Source of the DNA: Acholoe squamosa | Lineage: Eukaryota; Annelida; Polychaeta; Phyllodocida; Polynoidae | Direction of reading: 5' to 3' | NCBI GenBank assembly: GCA_949317995.1 | Contig: OX439049.1 | Location: 15,066,395 to 15,130,394, forward strand | DNA: 64,000 nt | Part shown: in pieces, positions 42,601 to 48,895 of the stretch | Numbering within the stretch: position 1 is the first letter of the stretch | How the letters are laid out: each line of letters opens with the position of its first letter | Translations under genes and position numbers: made by a program | The notes under the pieces: generated by a model | The model's input: only the letters and a program-made list of their open reading frames with translations | What the model was told of the DNA's origin: nothing | The model's database searches: none

Positions 42601-44050
42601 AAAAAACTAGGAAAAAAGTGGCTATTGCTGTCTGGCTGTGGTTAATGTGACAGCAGCCCCCGCATCTGGATAGACAGACTAAGGATCTATTATACCATGT
42701 TGTCCAGTATGAGAGCTGGGATCAAAATAGGTGCTGGTCTTGAATATGCACCAGGGTGTTGGGATACTAAAACTAATATTAAACACTAGAAGTTGTATGT
42801 CACATACATATTGACCTCGTATGGACTTTCAGAATAATCTGTATTGGAATCTATATGTTCTGCAGTATGTAATTGGGCCAATACGGTATATACATCCATT
42901 ACATACACATTACAACTTACGAGATGAATCCTGCCCTGCATCCCTTAGGGCTACTACACCCTCCTCATTACTCCAGGTTCATGCTGTTTTTCTTTTGCCA
43001 TAGAGATTAACGCCCTCATATATCAGATGACCATAACATATATAATCGTCAAGGCAGCTGCTACTCCATAGATCTATTGCCCTTTTTATCCTCCAGCCCC
43101 TATAGCATATGGTGGCAGTCCAAGCAACTTGATCTATAGGCACAGCTAAGGATGGCTTCGTGTGGTTTTAGAGAGCAGCCATCAAGTTCCCTTTTTAGCT
43201 CTCACTTACGGAGGTCTATTGTGAAGGGTGTCTATTGTACACACACATCTACTGTGTTTATGAACAGGCGGAGGAGCTGGGTTTAGACAGGTATTCAATG
43301 AGGGCCTTTTTCATGAATACTTTTACAAGGTCTGATATGATAGGTATGAGGAGAAGGGACAGGGCTTCCTTACTTCATCAAAACCTACCCAGGTCTACTT
43401 CCCCTAGTGTCTGGCACCGCTCACAAAGTCACCAGGTCTTTTTCTTGTAACCTTCTGCATGTGTCATAAAAAGGGGTGAAAAGTGGGCCAGTTTGCACAC
43501 ATTCAATAAGGCATGTCTCTCTGCGGCTGAGTGGGTGGTATGCTGCACCATGAAAAGACCTTACTTCCTTACTAAGCCCAATCTGAATTAACTATAATCA
43601 TTTTTGATATCATGGTCATTCCTCTGAAACCCACTCTGAATTAATTATAACGTTCTCCTTCTACCCTGAGAGTGTGTTTCAGACTTGTAAATCATACAAG
43701 TGGCAGTGGTGTAAGGAAAGAAAAGGAAAGTAAGGCCTAAGGGTGGAGTCCGGGTTATTATAGTTAATAATGCACTCTGACTGTATATGAGACTGGATTC
43801 ATATGAAATAACCAGCTGTTATATTAGCAGTGGGGGCCAGGGACAATACACCCCCTCCCTTCTCCCTCCTCTACTTTCCCTGGTGCCAAGACCACCTGCT
43901 GAAGACATGGACAGACCTGGTGATGAATGGTAAAGTAGCATAGGTTTAAGTATATTAAAGTATATGACTTACCTGAATAAGGCTCAAGGTGCAACAGAGG
44001 AACAGCAGACACAGCAGCATCCTGGCTATATACTCCTGTAGTCCACACAT
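3259..44050 (-). CDS. NAS-like astacin metalloprotease with EGF, CUB, EGF, vWA and TSP1 domains (whole spliced gene)
   Basis: Predicted secreted zinc endopeptidase that would cut extracellular matrix or cuticle-type proteins. The coding sequence joins 13 minus-strand exons: 44050-43973, 19748-19536, 18230-18032, 17761-17626, 16542-16470, 16229-16026, 10405-10282, 8783-8655, 8253-8132, 6907-6783, 5752-4830, 4665-4212, 3331-3259. They sum to 2853 bases, 950 residues plus stop, with every junction GT-AG and every phase matching. Domains by residue: signal peptide 1-26, propeptide 27-142, astacin about 143-343, EGF 345-379, CUB 388-512, EGF 516-548, Thr/Pro linker 549-592, vWA 593-775, Thr-rich linker 776-888, TSP1-like 893-944. 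Astacin-EGF-CUB-TSP1 is the order of the C. elegans HCH-1/DPY-31 class (established knowledge); I do not recall a vWA domain in that class. The model is inferred from sequence alone, so extra small exons in the 24-kb first intron or alternative 5' exons are possible. Confidence 0.92.
3912..4167. repeat. 56-bp minisatellite, about 4.5 copies, in intron 12
   Basis: The phrase GTAGGAGATCATTAT recurs at 3926, 3982, 4038 and 4094, and as a variant (GTAGCAGATC) at 4150, an exact 56-base period. Each unit continues with AGCTTTAATTCTAAGGCTACTGTCAGG and variants. Copies differ by a few bases. The array ends about 45 bases from the exon 12 donor site. Confidence 0.95.
4212..4665 (-). CDS. Exon 12 of the astacin gene: Thr-rich mucin-like linker and TSP1 start
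   Basis: Encodes residues 776-927 (phase 1 in, phase 2 out; acceptor TATTTCAG, donor GTAAGT). Residues 790-870 are almost all Thr with Lys/Arg-Pro spacers (TKRPTTTTRRPTTTKRTT), made of ACA/ACT/ACC codons, so a repeat-built, probably O-glycosylated stalk. From residue 893 the text CLWEKVGECSQSCGGCGRQ matches the TSP1 repeats of NAS astacins (C...CGGCG.R.R.R.C). The WxxW motif for C-mannosylation is reduced to one Trp at 896. The repeat also gives long antisense and out-of-frame reading frames, which are artefacts. Confidence 0.92.
4830..5752 (-). CDS. Exon 11 of the astacin gene: end of CUB, second EGF, Thr/Pro linker and vWA domain
   Basis: Unusually long exon (923 bp; residues 468-776, phase 2 in, phase 1 out, GTAAGT donor). 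CUB ends with FCCSNTPRDDL and MLLIFKS through about residue 512. A second EGF follows (cysteines 516, 521, 527, 537, 539, 548; ECRTGFSGPYC). A Thr/Pro/Arg linker leads to a vWA domain at 593-775: ADIVILLDRS (first strand), DDRDRVGVISYA, YKALWLLQHEVLLDR, PDVAIIVTDS, AREAGIRIVSVGIGD, all in vWA order. The MIDAS metal site is incomplete: DRSNL at 599-603 in place of DxSxS, and no clear Thr at the second site, but Asp701 is kept. Sequon NVS lies at 640. vWA domains usually bind matrix or cell-surface proteins. Confidence 0.93.
6783..6907 (-). CDS. Exon 10 of the astacin gene: middle of the CUB domain
   Basis: Encodes residues 427-468 (phase 0 in, phase 2 out; acceptor CACACAG, donor GTAGGC). YQVKLTFKDKFGLYCFSNRC and HWLEIRYNGDLGSTGPR match the CUB segment of NAS-type astacins, where HWLEIRYN.D...TGPR.C is strongly conserved. 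Confidence 0.94.
7900..8070. mobile_element. 171-bp MITE-like element with GGGGCCATCC ends
   Basis: The left end reads GGGGCCATCCACAAATGACG and the right end is its imperfect inverse, closing with TTTATGGATGGCCCC. The inside is G-rich with poly-A and no coding capacity. This is a small non-autonomous DNA element or foldback in intron 9. I see no clear target-site duplication. Confidence 0.7.
8132..8253 (-). CDS. Exon 9 of the astacin gene: first part of the CUB domain
   Basis: Encodes residues 386-426 (phase 1 in, phase 0 out; acceptor CTTCAG, donor GTACGT). QCGGELTAQ and VTSPGYNRGYYDIGTQCSW are the usual opening of a CUB domain, with the first disulphide pair at Cys388 and Cys421 and the conserved Trp423. 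Confidence 0.94.
8405..8475. repeat. Palindromic GCAGTGCTGG-type element in intron 8
   Basis: GATGCTTCAATGTAGTGCTG is followed by GTGAGTCGACTCAACAGC and an inverted CACTACATTGGTACGCCAT. It is a compact hairpin of the family that recurs through the introns and fills much of the 401-bp intron 8 (8254-8654). Confidence 0.75.
8655..8783 (-). CDS. Exon 8 of the astacin gene: first EGF-like domain
   Basis: A symmetrical phase 1-1 exon for residues 343-386, the classic arrangement for a movable EGF module. Six cysteines (345, 354, 365, 368, 370, 379) fit the EGF pattern. The text CENRGYQDPKNCYRCRCPDG is close to the C.NGGY.DP..C..C.CP.G form found just after the protease in NAS-type astacins. Donor GTAAGT, acceptor CTGCAG. 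Confidence 0.94.
8784..10281. other. Intron 7 with two CT/CTGT microsatellites
   Basis: Pyrimidine microsatellites of TCTC and TCTG units lie at about 8908-9004 and 9208-9282. They create long spurious Leu/Ser-Cys reading frames on the plus strand and Glu/Thr/Arg frames on the minus strand. The rest, including a 107-codon minus frame at 9556-9879, shows no domain or exon evidence. Confidence 0.8.
10282..10405 (-). CDS. Exon 7 of the astacin gene: C-terminal end of the catalytic domain
   Basis: Encodes residues 302-343 (phase 0 in, phase 1 out). The text NPLYQRTIGQRVELSFADIK matches the conserved astacin segment P.YQ..IGQR..LS..DI, followed by the closing cysteine in NLAYC. The donor is GTGGGT, weaker than the others but the only one nearby that keeps phase with exon 8. 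It follows a 5.6-kb intron. Confidence 0.94.
14024..14180 (+). mobile_element. MITE-like element, copy 1, with CATGGGCGTG / CACGCCCCTG ends
   Basis: A 157-bp element with about 10-bp terminal inverted repeats. It is flanked on both sides by CTTTAG (14018-14023 and 14181-14186), a likely target-site duplication. A second copy lies inverted at 53994-54155. The inside includes GGGACATGTTCCCCC and runs such as AAAAGGTCAAAACTAAAAGG. It has no coding capacity. Confidence 0.85.
14373..15150. repeat. Nested inverted repeats in intron 6
   Basis: One arm pair is about 14545-14595 with 15100-15150 (GGATGGCACCATTTGCATTA against its inverse). A second pair is about 14376-14447 with 14757-14836 (sharing TTGTCCTA.CCAGCTCT and the GGCACCAT end). 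A third is 14590-14621 with 14956-14986 (CTCAAACTGAGTCCCATCTG). It looks like related foldback elements inserted into each other. No reading frame. Confidence 0.75.
16026..16229 (-). CDS. Exon 6 of the astacin gene: zinc-binding active site and Met-turn
   Basis: Encodes residues 234-301, phase 0 at both ends (CACCAG acceptor, GTGAGT donor). It carries the full astacin signature HEIGHSLGLFHEHQRIDRD at 239-257: zinc ligands His239, His243 and His249, catalytic Glu240, and the family-specific Glu250. The Met-turn YDMGSAMHY at 290-298 gives Met296 and the zinc-linked Tyr298. All catalytic residues are present, so an active metalloendopeptidase is expected. Confidence 0.97.
16470..16542 (-). CDS. 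Exon 5 of the astacin gene: edge strand and second conserved cysteine pair
   Basis: A 73-bp exon for residues 209-233 (phase 2 in, phase 0 out), with a run of T before the CAG acceptor and a GTGAGT donor. CYSYIGRSS corresponds to the astacin motif C.S.VGR.GG, and YNCFS supplies the next conserved cysteine just before the active-site helix. The spacing to the zinc motif in exon 6 is normal for the family. Confidence 0.93.
16543..17625. other. Intron 4 of the astacin gene
   Basis: A 1.1-kb intron filled mostly by a foldback element at 16772-17111 and, next to it, degenerate direct repeats of about 60-100 bases at 17105-17475 based on phrases such as AGTAGTATATGAG and CATAGCTATCAGGGTCA. Confidence 0.75.
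16772..17111 (-). mobile_element. Foldback element, copy A
   Basis: 340-bp GC-rich element that matches, inverted, the sequence at 34454-34821. Shared text includes GATAATTTTTCCTTATTTAAACC, GCAGCCTCGTTCTGGGTGCA and several GGCCGATCC/GGATCGACC boxes. One end folds on itself: TAGAACTAA...CTCGGTGGACGATCC pairs with GGTGGATCGACCACCTCG...TTAGTTCTA. No reading frame with recognisable content; non-autonomous element inferred. Confidence 0.85.
17626..17761 (-). CDS. Exon 4 of the astacin gene: N-terminal lobe of the catalytic domain
   Basis: Encodes residues 164-209 (phase 1 in, phase 2 out; acceptor TTTCCAG, donor GTGAGT). The text IIRKAIDMWTKDTCLEY matches the astacin helix and first conserved cysteine (I..A...W...TC..F). 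LLFSKVGGYG matches the conserved strand before the second cysteine. It follows exon 3 after a 270-bp intron. Confidence 0.94.
18032..18230 (-). CDS. Exon 3 of the astacin gene: end of propeptide, furin site and start of protease
   Basis: Encodes residues 98-163, phase 0 in and phase 1 out (GTAAGT donor). The acceptor CAACAG just before CCA keeps phase with exon 2; a second AG seven bases further in would break it. IEEDLMLTTDQ at 108-118 lines up with the FxGD-type segment by which astacin propeptides block the catalytic zinc, with Asp111 as the likely zinc ligand and the Phe and Gly replaced. The basic run RVKRKIRR at 135-142 is a furin-type cleavage site. The protease domain follows with FPVTKWPTKIYYKVDG, matching the usual WP..I.Y start of astacin domains. 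Confidence 0.92.
18231..19535. other. Intron 2 of the astacin gene
   Basis: 1.3-kb intron. Palindromic family members lie at about 18810-18905, 18930-19042 (ending CCTTAAAGGGTTA) and 19325-19480. No coding content seen. Confidence 0.7.
19536..19748 (-). CDS. Exon 2 of the astacin gene: cysteine-rich propeptide, first part
   Basis: Encodes residues 27-97, phase 0 at both ends, with a pyrimidine/A-rich acceptor ending TTTTACAG and a GTGAGT donor. It holds six cysteines (52, 60, 63, 66, 73, 83), including the compact run CDHCQPC, and an N-glycosylation sequon NST at 41. This lies between signal peptide and protease, so it belongs to the inhibitory propeptide. I do not recognise a named domain. 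A cysteine-rich prodomain is not what I expect of a typical astacin; it may form its own disulphide-bonded fold. Confidence 0.85.
21591..21724. mobile_element. 134-bp MITE with AAGC[A/G]CTGGTTCCACAGGC ends
   Basis: Left end AAGCACTGGTTCCACAGGC and right end GCCTGTGGAACCAGCGCTT are inverted repeats with one mismatch in 19 bases. Inner CGGTCGGAT / CCGACCGAT boxes add more pairing, so the whole unit can fold into one hairpin. No reading frame. Confidence 0.85.
28437..28601. mobile_element. Palindromic CCTTTAAGG-family element
   Basis: Bounded by GTCCTTTGGTGGCCATAATG on the left and CCTAAAGGGTTAA on the right. Inside are ATGCATAAGTGCAGCC and CGCCAGCACTGCATTGCTG, the core palindrome of the family. 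165 bp, non-coding. Confidence 0.7.
29470..29640. repeat. Two adjacent core palindromes
   Basis: The first is GATGCACAAATGCAGC...CAATGCACTGGTGCATC. The second is GCATGAATGTAGCCCTGG, TGAGTAGACTTG, then CCAGGGCTGCATTC. Each is a 60-70 bp hairpin around the shared centre GAGT(A/C)TAGTC or GAGTAGACTCG. Confidence 0.8.
30420..30600. mobile_element. Palindromic CCTTTAAGG-family element
   Basis: Starts TAACCCTTTAAGGACTACAT, then a core with ATGATGCATCAATCCAGCCC and TTTTGTGCATCATGTTAACC, and a second partial core. The right end is unclear. Confidence 0.65.
31256..31480. mobile_element. Palindromic CCTTTAAGG-family element
   Basis: Starts CTAACCCTTTGAATTCCAG. The core reads GGCAGTGCTGGTGAGTC, TAG, then TCACCAGCACTCTG, followed by a second core from GATGCATGGATGTAG. 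No coding content. Confidence 0.65.
33148..33402. mobile_element. Palindromic CCTTTAAGG-family element with both ends visible
   Basis: Left end TTAACACTTTGAAGAC and right end GGGCCCAAAGGGTTAA are imperfect inverted repeats around about 255 bp of degenerate core palindromes (CACATCGATGCAATCACGGC, TGGTTTATCATGCCGAGCC). Confidence 0.65.
33553..33627. repeat. TA dinucleotide microsatellite
   Basis: About 75 bases of uninterrupted AT/TA, inside intron 1. Likely length-variable. Confidence 0.97.
34246..34440. mobile_element. Palindromic CCTTTAAGG-family element next to foldback copy B
   Basis: Starts TTAACCCTTTAATTACGG. The core pairs GATGCAAAAATGTAGCCC with GGGCTACATTCATCC; a second core has ATGTACCAATGATGTGCTG and CAGCACTTCATTAGTAC. 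It stops about where foldback copy B begins. Confidence 0.7.
34454..34821 (+). mobile_element. Foldback element, copy B
   Basis: Second copy of the element at 16772-17111, in the other orientation and inside intron 1. The first 140 bases form a hairpin: ATAGAACTAAAACGACC...GTGGCCGATCCACC pairs with GGTGGATCGGCCACCG...TTTAGTTCTAT. The loop is G-rich (CGAGGGGG). Somewhat longer than copy A because of extra loop sequence. Confidence 0.85.
40498..40796 (-). CDS. Unproven exon candidate inside intron 1
   Basis: Minus-strand open stretch with a strong-looking acceptor (about 14 C, then TTTCAG) at 40797 and a GTAAGG donor below 40498, phase 2 in and phase 1 out. An internal Met at 40774 is followed by a hydrophobic run (MGAVLLTYCSLLLLLP), then a cysteine-containing segment (CDPC, ACCQP, HICYDAHC). 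It could be a first exon of a small secreted protein nested in the intron. Reading frames of this length occur by chance here, the C-run may be a simple repeat, and I found no partner exon. No function proposed. Confidence 0.2.
43973..44050 (-). CDS. Exon 1 of the astacin gene: signal peptide
   Basis: Encodes residues 1-26, ending in a hydrophobic, Leu/Cys-rich run (LLCLLFLCCTLSLIQ) typical of a secretory signal, then a GTAAGT donor at phase 0. There are two possible starts, Met1 at 44050 and Met11 at 44020; the shorter one gives a more classical signal peptide. Both have A at -3. An in-frame TAA lies a short way upstream, so the reading frame does not extend further in this exon. The exon fits exon 2 directly in phase but lies 24 kb from it, so the pairing is inferred from phase and from the need for a signal sequence. 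Confidence 0.72.
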
Positions 44051-44364
44051 GTTGGCAGTCCTTTTCCTAGTAATAATTGGTCCTGTAGAAGCAGCACTGT
44101 TTTAAAGCATTCAGAATGCTCCAACTCCTCCAAATGGCAACAGCAAAAAATGGTTCTGTGGCAATAAATAATCCTCGTAATCACCTAATCAAGTCCTTAA
44201 TTAATGGTGCTGACTTCCTTTGTGGCCCTGGGGTAGGATTATAAAAACTGCTGTGCTCATTAATAGAATCCCACAGTGGAGAGGGAGAGAACATGCAAGT
44301 CTGTCCACAGCAACATCAGCAGTAGCAGTTGCAATGGAAATACCAGAAGCCTTTCTATTCTCTA
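44051..44364. promoter_or_regulatory. Upstream region of the astacin start codon
   Basis: This 314-bp stretch lies directly 5' of Met1 on the minus strand. A TTTTTATAATCC stretch (near 44237-44248, minus strand) is only a loose TATA match. A possible acceptor (GCTGCTTCTACAG) ends at about 44084 and would allow a 5'UTR exon further upstream. No firm promoter element is visible. Confidence 0.3.
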
Positions 44365-44645
44365 CTACTGATGCCTGCTGATGTGTCCTGCTTCTCCACA
44401 GGTGTGCAAATGGTAGTCCTCCAGGGCCTCATATAGGGGGTTCTCGAGGAGGCTGGGGTAGTCTATGGTGGCCCTGGTGTGCACTACTATAAGTGCCTCT
44501 GTCCTTTCTCCTACCGGTATGGTCCTTAATGCACCGTTAACAGCGCAAGTCTGGGGTGCAGTAATGGCACTGGAGGCAATGGACAGTAGGGTGTGGAGGA
44601 GGCCTTGCACAAGTAGCAACAGAGGTATTAATGATAATATCAGCC
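44365..44645 (-). CDS. Unproven terminal exon candidate with an NPLY tail motif
   Basis: On the minus strand a pyrimidine-rich acceptor (CTCCACTCCCCTCTCCAG) precedes a 93-codon open stretch ending in TAG. It begins with a hydrophobic segment (LILSLIPLLLLVQGLLHTLL), then a polar part with YPSLLENPLYEALEDYH. NPxY of the form ENPLYE is the endocytosis signal of LDL-receptor-type tails (established knowledge), so this could be the last exon of a membrane receptor ending 315 bp upstream of the astacin gene. Just upstream, in another frame, is a Ser/Thr-rich stretch (STSTTPSTTSPTTTT) that would suit a stalk but needs a frame change. It may be chance; no known protein recognised. Confidence 0.28.
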
Positions 44646-45060
44646 CTGGAGAGGGGAGTGGAGCACAGGTGCTGATATAGTAGTAGTAGTGGGACTAGTA
44701 GTACTAGGAGTAGTACTTGTAGAGTTTGGGCCCCCGGCCGTCGTGCACTGCCTGCCAGACTCCAGGCAAGTGGCAGAAAGCATGGGTTTGAGCACCCTCT
44801 TAAGCACGGCCTGGCCAGTATAGGAGAGTTCCCACTGGCTGGCTGCTGCAGTACTGGTGTGTTGGGGGGTGCGGGGAGTGGGAGGGTGGGAGGCAGGATG
44901 GGAGGGAGGTAGGGGTGGGTGGGAGTGTGTGAGGTATAGGAGACGGCAGGTGACCTCTGTGATCCGCACTCAGCTGACTGAGTGGCGGCTGGGTGGTGTA
45001 GGAGGTGGTTGGTGGCAGCGGGCCGTGGAGGAAGGAGGAGGAGGAGGAGGAGGAGGAGGC
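44646..45060. repeat. G-rich and trinucleotide-rich low-complexity region
   Basis: The plus strand has TAGTAG runs, then GGGAGG/GGTGGG-rich sequence and a GGA repeat (AGGAGGAGGAGG) near 45030-45058. It yields a 153-codon Gly/Trp-rich frame on the plus strand that looks like a composition artefact. A good minus-strand donor (GGAGGTAAGTAAG) lies near 45075, perhaps from a non-coding 5' exon. Confidence 0.6.
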
Positions 45061-45562
45061 TGTCTCCTTACTTACCTCCTGGAGGCCTACAGTACATGTA
45101 CAGGCGTCACTCCAGCTCTAACCACCTCACAACAACCACAAGCGTCAGCACACTTTACTCTATGGTCCTACACCACTGCTGGAGCAAGCATAGTGCCTAT
45201 ATTCATGAGAATCCAAACTGCTACTACCTCCCCAGGTATTATAGGAACATGTGGACCTATGGCGTTAATGCATGAAGGGATCGAGGGCTACAGGGTCAAT
45301 GTAGTATTTGAGGGATGACATACATCTATACATTGTTAGTTCACTCATTTTCCAGCCACTCTAAGTGGCTACAACTATGACTTACCATTAGCTTCCTTAG
45401 GTATTTCTTTTTGGACAACAGTACCAAAGGAAAACTGTATACTGTAAGAATAATCGCCAAAATGGGCTCATCCCATGCTCCCTATGCTCTCCCCCTCCCA
45501 TTACCCTTTCACATTTCTTCTTCCAACGTGTCCCATAATGGTAGAACTATCTTTGGCCAGAC

Positions 45563-45820
45563 CAGGAGGGTCTTGCCAAAAAGCAGACGTGAACCAAAAA
45601 AGAAAATGTGCACGTTTTTGTATCCTAAAAGAGTGTCTTGATAATCGTTTTGATAAAACGTGCACATTCTTTGACACCTCAAAACGAGTTTTCCATACAT
45701 TCTGCTGTAATTTTTTTGTCAAGACTATGAAAACAAGTTAGGCCATGCACATTTTCCTCAGCACTCTCTGAAAATCTTTAGAGATATTCATCCTCGTTAT
45801 CTTTTGGCAAGACCCTCCTG
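45563..45820. mobile_element. 258-bp MITE-like element with perfect 19-bp inverted ends
   Basis: CAGGAGGGTCTTGCCAAAA at 45563-45581 is exactly inverted at 45802-45820. A second perfect pair inside, AATGTGCACGTTTT near 45605 and AAAACGTGCACATT near 45655, makes an inner hairpin. I see no target duplication and no transposase. Confidence 0.85.
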
Positions 45821-48647
45821 TCCTTTAATTTGAGCAGCCTTCTGTTGAATGCAAAGGGTTGAATTGACCTGCATCCTCAATACATAAAGTATTTGCAAAG
45901 AGAAAAAATTACAATATCATTATCCTCCATTCTTAGTTAGTTCTGAGCCTGATAATAGGTGTGTAAAGGCTTAATGTGATAACACTGAGATCCGTCCTGA
46001 TACTAGCCCCTGTTATCAATCCAAGGCTTTCATTTTCCACACCTCCCTACCCACTACCTTGTCTGCCTCTCTTTGGTTATATGACTGATTGCAACAATAA
46101 AAATGAAAGAAAATCCCTCTCACTGAAAGGTTTCAAGAAATAAAGAAGTCTGGCCTTCCCGACAGACTTGGTTATTAAGTCTCTGACAAAGATGAATGGG
46201 TGTTCCTCAATTGTCACCGGGGGATGGTCGGAGAACCAGCTCCCCGATCCTCGCCTTGTGTCTCCTCCACCACTCACGGTTGACTGCTTCCACTGAGTTG
46301 TCTGCAACAGGAAAGGAGTTGTAAGTGACATCATCAGGGCCCAGCATCTGTGACAGCTAGTGCACCAAAAACCTACAGGTTAATTATGTATCCGTGTAAG
46401 CAGCGTGAGATAGAGAGACCAAGGTGTGAGAGGACGAAGTGAGGAGGCAAGCAGGCAGTCATTAGTAAGCAGCATGCTGACAGCCTCAGTCAGGCCTTGG
46501 GGGGTCATTGTTGTCATCTCCTGGAAAGGATTGTCAAATTGATGTCACCTGATTTTTAGAAGATTGTTGGATATCTGTAAACCAGCACCTCCCTTGAAAG
46601 CTACAAGGTTAGACTTCTGTTTTTTTTTTCTTATTATCTTTCCTTTGATTTCATTCACTCTCCCCCTGCCCTTTTATGCTTCCTGTTGAAAAAGATCCAA
46701 TTCTCACGCCTTTATTAGCGTTTCAATGAATGGTACCATACCCTGAACATAACATATTTAATAGTTAAATTTAAATGTTAGTCTTAGTGAGAGATGAAGA
46801 ACAAGGTTGATGATATAGAAATGCAGTTTGACAAGCAGAAAGGGACATCCATGACAAGGGTCGTGGATGTTCCCTTTATGCTGTTGAGTCACGGATATAG
46901 TCCTGGAACATTCAAAGATATGCATTAACATTAATGCACATACATATTGAAACTTTAGAGAAGTCGAAGTGGAACTATGAGCTAATACAACTCCATTTTA
47001 TTGAGTACAAATGACTGGCACACACTTTTCATATAGAATGCAGTTTCAATCCACCCGAGTCGTCTGGTGCACACTTTTCAGTTGAAATACTTTCAAAGTC
47101 ACATAGCCCAGGGGCATCTCGGGTAAAATAAAGGAAACGTGACATAATTCTATTGAAAAACAAACAGTGTTCAGCACCAAAAAGGACGCCTTCTCAACTT
47201 GCGCATGCACATATATGGAGGTGCCCACCTCATTTCCGGGAATGCAGGCCAGGCTACTGAATGCAGCCTTGGGGAAAGTTTGAAACATTCTATGAACTCC
47301 TCTTGTACTTCTCTAGATCCCTGACAATTATGTCAGGTGCTATGACATAGCCTTGACGTATTATGTCAGGAGGAATGATATATCGTACTTTATTCATTGC
47401 TTTGTGAGCTGACCCTACAAACCCCTAGGGCTTTCACAAATGGCAGACGTTTATATTCAGATGAGCCGTTGTATTCTGTTGCATGCAGTTTTAGCTAAAC
47501 TGCTTTATACTAAAGTTTCTAGAATCAAGTACCGTGAATTTCGGACCAGCTTCTCTTGCATTTAACTTAAATAATTGTCCTAGTGAAACCAGTAAACCCT
47601 AGCCTGCCTGTTAGTGCACCGTAGCACTAAAGGTCATTTTGTACTTGGATTTGCTATTTCTTTGGTTGAATGTCGCCTAGTCTCTAGAAGCTGTCTATGA
47701 CCAGAATAGACACGCTAGAATCGTGAAAGGGGAAGCAGGGAAAATTGGGGAATTTCGAGGAAGCAAGCACCTTCAGCTAATTTTGGCATATATGGACTGG
47801 CTTGCGGTTATTTATTTATGTTTTAGGTGCACCAAAACGGCGCATGATCATTGAAGCCATTCTCCAAAGAATTAATCTGGAACAGTTTACAAAAGCACAC
47901 AAAGAAAGTCCTCGAAGCGTACTGCAGCATGATTGTGTGTAATAAATGGTCCACAGTAGCAGTAATTAGTAGTTTATGTCACCAATGCGAGTAATGGCTA
48001 AAGTTTAATCTAAACTAAATTGGTACAGTCTATAATGGTAATATCCGATAAAATGTTTGATCACATTATCGGATATGTTTATAAAGCGGCATAAATAGAT
48101 AAAAAAAATAGTTGAACAGTTAATAAACCATAAATACAACAATTTGGCATCTTGTATGATCTGACACAGTTAAGATTATGAAGTGGTAACTGGAAAAATT
48201 TTGTTATAAATTTGTCATTAATGGAACTAATCCATACTTCACCTATTATAGCATAGGGCATGAAGCCCGATCCACACACATAACTTCCCATCCTTTTAAA
48301 ACAAATCCACTAAAGTACAATAATTACTTCTTCTTTAATATATATGCTTACTTCCTGATTACAGTAAAGAGTCTTTGGCACCTAAAATCAGACTTTGAAT
48401 TGAGGGTCTAATTAATAGCATTATACCTATCATTTTGTATGAATGAATAGCATAATGGCACACCGCTTGAATAACGCCCTAGGGCGGGACGCGTGATCAG
48501 GAAGGCATATGAGGTGTGCCAGGGCCTGCTAACTGACAAAACAATAAACTAATTAAACCTGTCAAAGGTGTCTCAAGATGGTACGACTAAACCCCGTCAA
48601 ATTGCAGTGGTATCCCTCACTATATAATGCCATTGCAGCACTGTATC
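45821..48647. other. Upstream non-coding sequence
   Basis: Apart from the short exon candidate at 46207-46301 and a small palindrome at about 48040-48080 (ATATCCGATA against TATCGGATAT), I see nothing identifiable. Confidence 0.5.
46207..46301 (-). CDS. Unproven terminal exon candidate
   Basis: A clean minus-strand acceptor (CTCCTTTCCTGTTGCAG) precedes a 31-codon open stretch (phase 1) that reads SVEAVNREWWRRHKARIGEL and stops at TGA 46209-46207. The composition looks protein-like, but the piece is short, no partner exon was found and no family is recognised. Confidence 0.2.
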
Positions 48648-48895
48648 CTGTGTGGTGTTTCACAAGATGGCAATATTTACAACTGGTTATAACTAGATGT
48701 GATAGCAGTTTTAGGACTGGTTGTAGGCTTATAATAGCAGGTGTTTCTACAAAGGTCATCAGTATATTCTTTTACATTTCTCTATATGACCTGACCAAGA
48801 TAGGAGTGGTTGTAACTTTACAATAGTCATAATATGGTTTTAGAAATGGCTATTTTATGACCATTATTATCTTTGGCTTGTGAAACACCACACAG
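48648..48895. mobile_element. 248-bp MITE-like element with perfect 19-bp inverted ends
   Basis: CTGTGTGGTGTTTCACAAG at 48648-48666 is exactly inverted at 48877-48895. The inside is AT-rich with repeated GGTTGTA/TAACTAG-like phrases and no reading frame of note. No obvious target duplication. Confidence 0.85.

Larger units (their letters stand above)
19749..43972. other. First intron of the astacin gene, 24.2 kb
   Basis: Assigned as one intron because the signal-peptide exon at 43973-44050 and the propeptide exon at 19536-19748 join in phase 0. It carries a dozen or more palindromic MITE-like elements, one TA microsatellite, a foldback element, degenerate tandem repeats at about 31965-32170, and G-runs near 36241-36260 and 40803-40816. 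Several reading frames of 100-171 codons exist, but that number is expected by chance in this much DNA. One candidate exon at 40498-40796 is listed separately. A nested gene or missed exon cannot be excluded. Confidence 0.6.

Noticed and set aside
44857-45318. 153-codon plus-strand Gly/Trp-rich frame
   Set aside because: Composition follows the GGA/GGT low-complexity DNA; the C-terminal part shows no recognisable content.
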